From positions 62,001-126,000 of the forward strand of contig NZ_PJRT01000029.1 in the NCBI RefSeq assembly GCF_002858935.1: 64,000 bases of DNA, in the 5' to 3' direction. A program made the translations under genes and the position numbers. Below, one piece after another: positions 59,269-64,000 of this stretch. The stretch comes from Pantoea endophytica. Its GTDB lineage: Bacteria > Pseudomonadota > Gammaproteobacteria > Enterobacterales > Enterobacteriaceae. Every line of letters starts with the position of its first letter. Within the stretch, counting starts at the first letter, position 1. The notes under the pieces were generated by a model. The model saw only the letters and a program-made list of their open reading frames with translations, was not told the DNA's origin and did no database searches.

Positions 59269-59928
59269 GTGAAGTACAGGGGTTTTCTGTTTGATTTAGA
59301 CGGTACGCTGGTGGATTCACTGCCTGCTGTGATTCGCGCATGGTCATTGTGGGGTGAGCGCCATGGTTTGTCTGCGGAAGAGGTCCTGAGCTATATCCAT
59401 GGGAAGCCTGCGATCAACTCGCTGCGCCATTTCATGGCGGGACAATCTGAAGAGGCGATTCAGGCGGAATTTCTCTGGCTTGAACGCCTCGAAGCGGAAG
59501 ACACGCATGGCGTACAGGCGATTCCGGGCGCATTAGCGTTACTGTCAACGTTGAACGAGTTGCAGATCCCATGGGCGATTGTCACATCGGGTTCGATTCC
59601 TGTTGCCCACGCGCGCCATAAAGCCGCCAATCTACCCATGCCAGAGGTTTTCATCACCGCGGAGAACATCAAGCACGGTAAGCCGAATCCCGAGCCTTAT
59701 TTGCTGGGCGCCGAGCGTTTGGGGCTTTCAGCGACGCAATGCGTGGTGGTTGAGGATGCGCCAGCGGGCATCATTTCAGGATTGGATGCGGGCAGTGCGG
59801 TGATCGCTATAAATGCGCCAGCCGATGCGCCGCGCATTGATGAAGTCACCTTCCGCGTCGCTTCGCTTGAACCGTTAAATGTCACTAAAGAAGATAGCGG
59901 TGAATTTACCCTTTCTATCACCGCATAA
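59269..59928 (+). CDS. hxpA: hexitol/sugar phosphatase HxpA (YfbT), HAD family
   Basis: The 219-residue HAD phosphatase has motif I FDLDGTLVDS (Asp9 nucleophile, Asp11), motif II VTSGS, motif III Lys in HGKPNPEPYL, and motif IV VVEDAPAGI. E. coli HxpA acts on sugar and hexitol phosphates. Translation starts at a GTG (59269) after AAGGAG. Confidence 0.92.
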   Translation: MKYRGFLFDLDGTLVDSLPAVIRAWSLWGERHGLSAEEVLSYIHGKPAINSLRHFMAGQSEEAIQAEFLWLERLEAEDTHGVQAIPGALALLSTLNELQIPWAIVTSGSIPVAHARHKAANLPMPEVFITAENIKHGKPNPEPYLLGAERLGLSATQCVVVEDAPAGIISGLDAGSAVIAINAPADAPRIDEVTFRVASLEPLNVTKEDSGEFTLSITA

Positions 59929-59957
59929 AAAAACGGGCCGCTGCGGCCCGTTTTTTT
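59927..59957. terminator. bidirectional terminator between hxpA and yfbR
   Basis: A 7-bp GC stem CGGGCCG / CGGCCCG with loop CTG is flanked by seven A and seven T residues, so it can stop both convergent genes. Confidence 0.95.
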
Positions 59958-60555
59958 ACAGCGGCGTATCCTGTGAGATTTCATCCAGCGACAGGCTAAA
60001 GCTGGGAATAAACACCTCAACAAAATAATCCATTTCCGGCGAGCGCCGCTGCGTCAGGGTTTTCTCCAGGCGCGCTTTGGCCAGCAAAAACTCGTTATTA
60101 CCCGCCGACAACTCTTCCAGACACTTCACATAGGCGCAAAGTGCATCCGCTTGCTTTACCACGGATTGTTCACTTTCGCTATGCATGTGTTCATCTATCA
60201 GCGGCCGATAAGCGTCCTGCAGTTCGGGCGGCAGCATATTGATGAGTTTCTGCTGGGCAATTTTCTCGATCTTTTTATATTCGTGCGCAATTTGCGCGTT
60301 GTAGTACTTCACCGGCGTCGGTAAATCCCCGGTCAATACTTCGCTGGCATCATGATACAGCGCCAGCATGGCAATGCGCTCGGCGTTGAGGTTGCCGTTA
60401 AACTTTTTGTTTTTGATGATGGCGAGCGCGTGAGCAACCATCGCCACCTGCAGACTATGCTCGGAAACGTTTTCAGTGCGCACATTGCGCATTAATGGCC
60501 AGCGGTTAATCAGTTTGAGACGGGAGAGGTGGGCGAAAAAATGGCTACGAGTCAT
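59956..60555 (-). CDS. yfbR: 5'-deoxynucleotidase YfbR
   Basis: The 199-residue HD-domain enzyme dephosphorylates deoxynucleoside 5'-monophosphates. Metal ligands are His33 (SEHSLQVA), His68 and Asp69 ([16 protein letters not shown]), and Asp137 in the third motif ([16 protein letters not shown]). E. coli YfbR is 199 residues. Confidence 0.95.
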   Translation of the reverse strand: MTRSHFFAHLSRLKLINRWPLMRNVRTENVSEHSLQVAMVAHALAIIKNKKFNGNLNAERIAMLALYHDASEVLTGDLPTPVKYYNAQIAHEYKKIEKIAQQKLINMLPPELQDAYRPLIDEHMHSESEQSVVKQADALCAYVKCLEELSAGNNEFLLAKARLEKTLTQRRSPEMDYFVEVFIPSFSLSLDEISQDTPL

Positions 60556-60625
60556 GGACGGTTCCTGTTCGCACGGCGGGGAAGATATCTTTTCCCCGAA
60601 ATGCGAACAGTATACGCGTCACAAT

Positions 60626-61843
60626 TTACTGGCGATACCCTTGTAAGAAACGACCAAACTTGCTGACGGCCATTTCCAAATCGTCCACGCGCGGCAGCGT
60701 AACGATGCGTACGTGATCCGGCCACGGCCAGTTGAACGCGGTGCCCTGAACCAGCAGCACTTTTTCCTGCAACAGGAAATCCAGCACCATCTTCTGATCG
60801 TCGAAGATGTTGAATTTCTTGGCGTCAATACGCGGGAACATATAGAGCGCACCTTGCGGCTTCACACAGCTGACGCCAGGAATATCATTAATTAATTCCC
60901 ACGCACGCTGGCGCTGTTCATACAAACGTCCGCCGGGCGCGATAAATTCACTAATGCTTTGATAACCACCCAATGCGGTCTGAATCGCGTGTTGTGCAGG
61001 AACGTTGGCACACAGGCGCATCGACGCCAGCATCTCCAGACCTTCAATGTAACCTTTGGCGTGTTTCTTCGGACCATTCAAAACCATCCAGCCCTGACGG
61101 AAACCCGCCACGCGATAGGTTTTGGACAAGCCGTTGAAGGTCACCGTCAGCAGATCGGGTGCCAGCGCAGCAATCGAATGATGTTGTGCTTCGTCGTAGA
61201 GAATCTTGTCGTAGATTTCATCGGCGAAAATAATCAGATTGTGCTGGCGCGCAATTTCAACAATCTCAAGCAACAACTCTTTGCTGTAAACCGCGCCGGT
61301 CGGGTTATTCGGGTTAATGATGACAATGCCACGCGTGCGCGGGGTGATCTTGCTGCGAATATCATCCAGGTCAGGGAACCAACCTGCTGATTCATCGCAC
61401 AAATAATGCACCGCTTTACCGCTCGACAATGAAACGGCAGCGGTCCACAGCGGATAATCCGGCGCAGGCACCAGCATTTCATCACCGCTGTTGAGCAATG
61501 CCTGCATCGCTTGCACAATCAGTTCGGATACGCCGTTACCAATATAGATGTCTTCGACGGTGACATCGCGCATGTCACGCGCCTGGTAATGCTGCATGAT
61601 CGCTTTACGCGCCGAATACAGCCCTTTTGAATCGCAATAACCCTGCGAGCTTGGCAGATTGCGAATGACATCGACCAGAATTTCATCAGGCGCTTCGAAA
61701 CCAAACGGGGCAGGGTTGCCGATGTTCAGCTTGAGAACTTTGTTGCCTTCTTCTTCGAGACGTTTAGCTTCTTTCAGTACCGGACCACGGATGTCATAAC
61801 AGACATTTTCCAGCTTGCCGGATTTATCAATTTGAAAATTCAT
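60626..61843 (-). CDS. alaA: glutamate-pyruvate aminotransferase AlaA
   Basis: The 405-residue class I aminotransferase makes alanine from pyruvate and glutamate. The PLP lysine is Lys241 in FNGLSKTYRVAGFRQGW; the NPNNPTGAVYS block binds the cofactor. Length equals E. coli AlaA. Divergent from lrhA across a long AT-rich gap. Confidence 0.96.
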   Translation of the reverse strand: MNFQIDKSGKLENVCYDIRGPVLKEAKRLEEEGNKVLKLNIGNPAPFGFEAPDEILVDVIRNLPSSQGYCDSKGLYSARKAIMQHYQARDMRDVTVEDIYIGNGVSELIVQAMQALLNSGDEMLVPAPDYPLWTAAVSLSSGKAVHYLCDESAGWFPDLDDIRSKITPRTRGIVIINPNNPTGAVYSKELLLEIVEIARQHNLIIFADEIYDKILYDEAQHHSIAALAPDLLTVTFNGLSKTYRVAGFRQGWMVLNGPKKHAKGYIEGLEMLASMRLCANVPAQHAIQTALGGYQSISEFIAPGGRLYEQRQRAWELINDIPGVSCVKPQGALYMFPRIDAKKFNIFDDQKMVLDFLLQEKVLLVQGTAFNWPWPDHVRIVTLPRVDDLEMAVSKFGRFLQGYRQ

Positions 61844-62811
61844 TGTTACCGCCTTTATGGGCAGAGTCCTTTAACCTGCCACCAAAAATCAAACTCGCCC
61901 AATTTACTCTTCTCACCTTAACAAAAGAAGGGCAGCGCTTGGTTTTGGCGTGTTTGCCATTTTTTCCCCCTTCACTTGGCGTAAAAGTCATTGGAAATCG
62001 ATTAATCTGGTTCATTAGTCCACAAATGTGAAGAATGTTAATATTAAACGCTGGTAAGGTGTGCCTGACGTGTAAATGCCTTCTTCAATCGACATCCGAG
62101 ACTATTCAGAAATTTTTTAGTCAAAACTGGCTTAAAAAAACATTAGCGACCAGACGAAATAGTTAAATGAATCTTGTTGGATGGCGGAAAATTGTCTGGT
62201 AATGATTAAGCACTGTTTGGCGTCACAAAATAGAGTTCATTCTCATACACTTTTTATTGGCAGGATTAAGCACCATCATCAGCTGCAACTCAGTGTAAAA
62301 CACGCGTAAAATAGCATTTGCGCTGTATCTTTAACGTAAGTGTTTGAGATTCAGAACCTGGAGGGGTTAAAAAAAGAGCAGCATTATGGCAGGATGTGTG
62401 CGAAAAGACTTTTGGTCAAAAATTGCGATGTTTTGAACAAAAACATTTCCATTTATAGCGTAAAAATGATTAAGTATAATTTATTATTTGATGCACTTTA
62501 TCGCTTCGCATCTACATAACATGATGTTATTTCTTTTTAACCCGCAGGGACTTTGTGCGGGAGACATAGACAACTACGCAGCTTCCAGCACCTGTACGAC
62601 TTACGTTTTCGGCCCAGAAGTTCTGCTGTCTATAATGACGACGCTGCTCTGATCTCAGAGTGGTGCGATCGTCGGCATCCGCCTGACAAATTTTTTTTCA
62701 TGGCAGCTCCACACAGGGCTGTCATTAAGCACCATTGCCTCTTATCTCTTTGATAAGTCGGGTAATACACCAGGGTAGTAGTTTTAAAAAATCTTATAAG
62801 TGAAGAAAAAC
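61844..62811. other. long alaA-lrhA intergenic region (968 bp)
   Basis: The region is AT-rich and without a credible gene. It holds the sequence GATTAAG three times (62204, 62264, 62468), the first two as GATTAAGCAC exactly 60 bp apart. A hairpin CCCGCA / TGCGGG (62541-62561) precedes lrhA by about 250 bp. In E. coli the lrhA leader is also several hundred bases long, so much of this is probably 5' untranslated and regulatory sequence. I could not place the promoter. Confidence 0.5.
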
Positions 62812-63735
62812 ATGACTAATGCAAATCGTCCGATACTGAATCTCGACCTCGATCTGCTGCGTACATTTGTTGCCGTTGCCGATCTGAACACTTTTGCAGC
62901 AGCCGCTGCCGCCGTGTGCAGAACGCAGTCCGCAGTGAGCCAGCAGATGCAACGTCTGGAACAATTGGTAGGTAAAGAGCTGTTTGCCAGACATGGACGT
63001 AATAAATTGCTGACGGAGCATGGCATTCAACTGCTGGGTTACGCCAGGAAAATCCTTCGTTTTAATGACGAAGCTTGCACCTCTTTAATGTACAGCAACA
63101 TCCAGGGCGTTCTGACCATCGGCGCTTCAGATGATACCTCAGATACCATTCTGCCGTTCCTGCTTAACCGCGTAACGTCGGTCTATCCGAAGCTGGCCAT
63201 TGATGTGCGTGTTAAGCGCAACCCGTTCATGATGGAAATGCTTAATCAAGGTGAAGTCGATCTGGTTGTGACCACGTCCAGCCCAGGAAACTTTACTTAT
63301 CAGGTACTGCGTACTTCACCAACGTTGTGGTACTGCGCGGCAGATTATATCTTCCAGCGTGGAGAGGCCATTCCTTTGGTTCTGTTGGATGAGCCAAGCC
63401 CGTATCGTGATATGGCCATTGATCACCTCAACGAGGCTGGCATTCCGTGGCGCATCTCCTATGTTGCTTCAACGCTGGCTGCCGTCCGTGCAGCGGTTAA
63501 AGCCGGTTTGGGTGTGACAGCGCGTCCAGTTGAGATGATGAGTCCAGAACTGCGTGTGATGGGCGCGGCAGAAGGTTTGCCAGTATTGCCTGATACCCAG
63601 TATCTGCTGTGCCGTAATCCAGACAGCGATAACGAACTGGCGCTGGCGATCTTCAATGCCATGCAGTCCACCAACGATCCTTATAATCTGAGTGCTAATC
63701 CAGACGGTACCTTGTTGCTGGATGACGAAGAGTAA
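62812..63735 (+). CDS. lrhA: LysR-family regulator LrhA (HexA/PecT type)
   Basis: The 307-residue LysR protein has its helix-turn-helix at about 15-60 ([20 protein letters not shown]) identical to E. coli LrhA, and a substrate-binding domain with [20 protein letters not shown]. LrhA represses flhDC and motility; in plant-associated relatives the HexA/PecT orthologs control virulence factors. The start at 62812 fits the family; a GTG four codons earlier is less likely. The C-terminal third diverges from E. coli. Upstream of the expected nuo operon. Confidence 0.95.
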   Translation: MTNANRPILNLDLDLLRTFVAVADLNTFAAAAAAVCRTQSAVSQQMQRLEQLVGKELFARHGRNKLLTEHGIQLLGYARKILRFNDEACTSLMYSNIQGVLTIGASDDTSDTILPFLLNRVTSVYPKLAIDVRVKRNPFMMEMLNQGEVDLVVTTSSPGNFTYQVLRTSPTLWYCAADYIFQRGEAIPLVLLDEPSPYRDMAIDHLNEAGIPWRISYVASTLAAVRAAVKAGLGVTARPVEMMSPELRVMGAAEGLPVLPDTQYLLCRNPDSDNELALAIFNAMQSTNDPYNLSANPDGTLLLDDEE

Positions 63736-63801
63736 GGATTGCAGTTACTGGTAATTCCTCGCAAATGGAATATCGGTTAATTGTTAAAACCTATATAAAT
63801 G

Positions 63802-63838
63802 AGCCTTAGTTGGGTAATTACCCGCTAAGGCTTTTTTT
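63802..63838 (+). terminator. lrhA terminator
   Basis: AGCCTTAG / CTAAGGCT with an inner GGGTAA / TTACCC stem is followed by seven T residues. Confidence 0.9.
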
Positions 63839-64000
63839 ATGCTGTTTAACGCGTCATTTTTGAAGCGATTTCACAAACAAGATTTTACTCGACATCTTAA
63901 AAATGAAATGTGTTCCATTTTTGCACCACATGGAATGATTTTATCAATTCGTGCCAACTTTCCCAGGTCATTTGCCCGTCCAATCCGCTGTTTTTTGCAG
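63839..64000. other. start of the region upstream of the expected nuo operon
   Basis: The last 162 bases are AT-rich and contain no open frame or motif I can support. In E. coli the nuoA promoter region follows lrhA at this point. Confidence 0.3.

Noticed and set aside
62553..62753. Open frame of 66 codons in the lrhA leader
   Set aside because: No ribosome site, unusual composition, and no resemblance to a known small protein.

Overview
The window is chromosomal DNA of an enterobacterium. The gene order matches the Escherichia coli stretch running from argW to lrhA (argW, yfdC, mlaA, fadL, yfcZ, fadIJ, sixA, smrB, prmB, aroC, mepA, yfcA, epmC, yfcL, mnmC, fabB, yfcJ, flk, pdxB, usg, truA, dedA, accD, folC, dedD, cvpA, purF, ubiX, his transport, yfcH, yfcF, yfcD, pta, ackA, yfbV, yfbU, hxpA, yfbR, alaA, lrhA), but the proteins are clearly diverged from E. 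coli. The set of insertions and losses (ccm operon beside mlaA, separate ccmH and ccmI, a D-arabinitol operon, a puuE-type aminotransferase beside pta, no folX, yfcE, yfcG, yfcC or rpnB) suggests Erwiniaceae, most likely Pantoea or a close relative. The genus is an inference from synteny, not from a search.

Layout. 0-3 kb: a small AriR-like regulator, an EamA exporter with a divergent AraC regulator, and two tandem paralogous coiled-coil/membrane mini-proteins at the 3' side of tRNA-Arg(CCT) (argW), a known integration hotspot. 3-12 kb: yfdC, then the complete cytochrome c maturation operon ccmABCDEFGHI and mlaA. 12-18 kb: long-chain fatty-acid uptake and beta-oxidation (fadL, fadIJ) with recognisable FadR operators, plus yfcZ and sixA. 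18-28 kb: translation and cell-wall housekeeping (smrB, prmB, aroC, mepA, yfcA, epmC, yfcL, mnmC), then fabB with overlapping FadR and FabR sites, and yfcJ. 28-32 kb: flk, a second EamA/AraC divergent pair, and pdxB. 32-41 kb: usg-truA-dedA-accD-folC-dedD and the PurR-controlled cvpA-purF, then ubiX. 41-45 kb: a basic amino acid ABC transporter (one binding protein, HisQMP) with a sigma-54 promoter and an NtrC-type site. 45-50.5 kb: a palindromic repeat element followed by a D-arabinitol island (SorC-type regulator; dehydrogenase, xylulokinase, transporter). 50.5-64 kb: yfcH, yfcF, yfcD, puuE, pta-ackA, yfbV, yfbU, hxpA, yfbR, alaA and lrhA; the window ends in the region where the nuo operon is expected.

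Most of the window is conserved core genome. I found no complete mobile element, CRISPR array, toxin-antitoxin or defence locus. The least explained pieces are the composite inverted/direct repeat between hisP and the arabinitol regulator, the duplicated coiled-coil genes at argW, four copies of an RGCAAAWG motif arranged as two 19-bp-spaced pairs around a CRP-like site upstream of the arabinitol operon, a 50-codon aminotransferase-like fragment behind flk, and a strong terminator placed directly in front of epmC.
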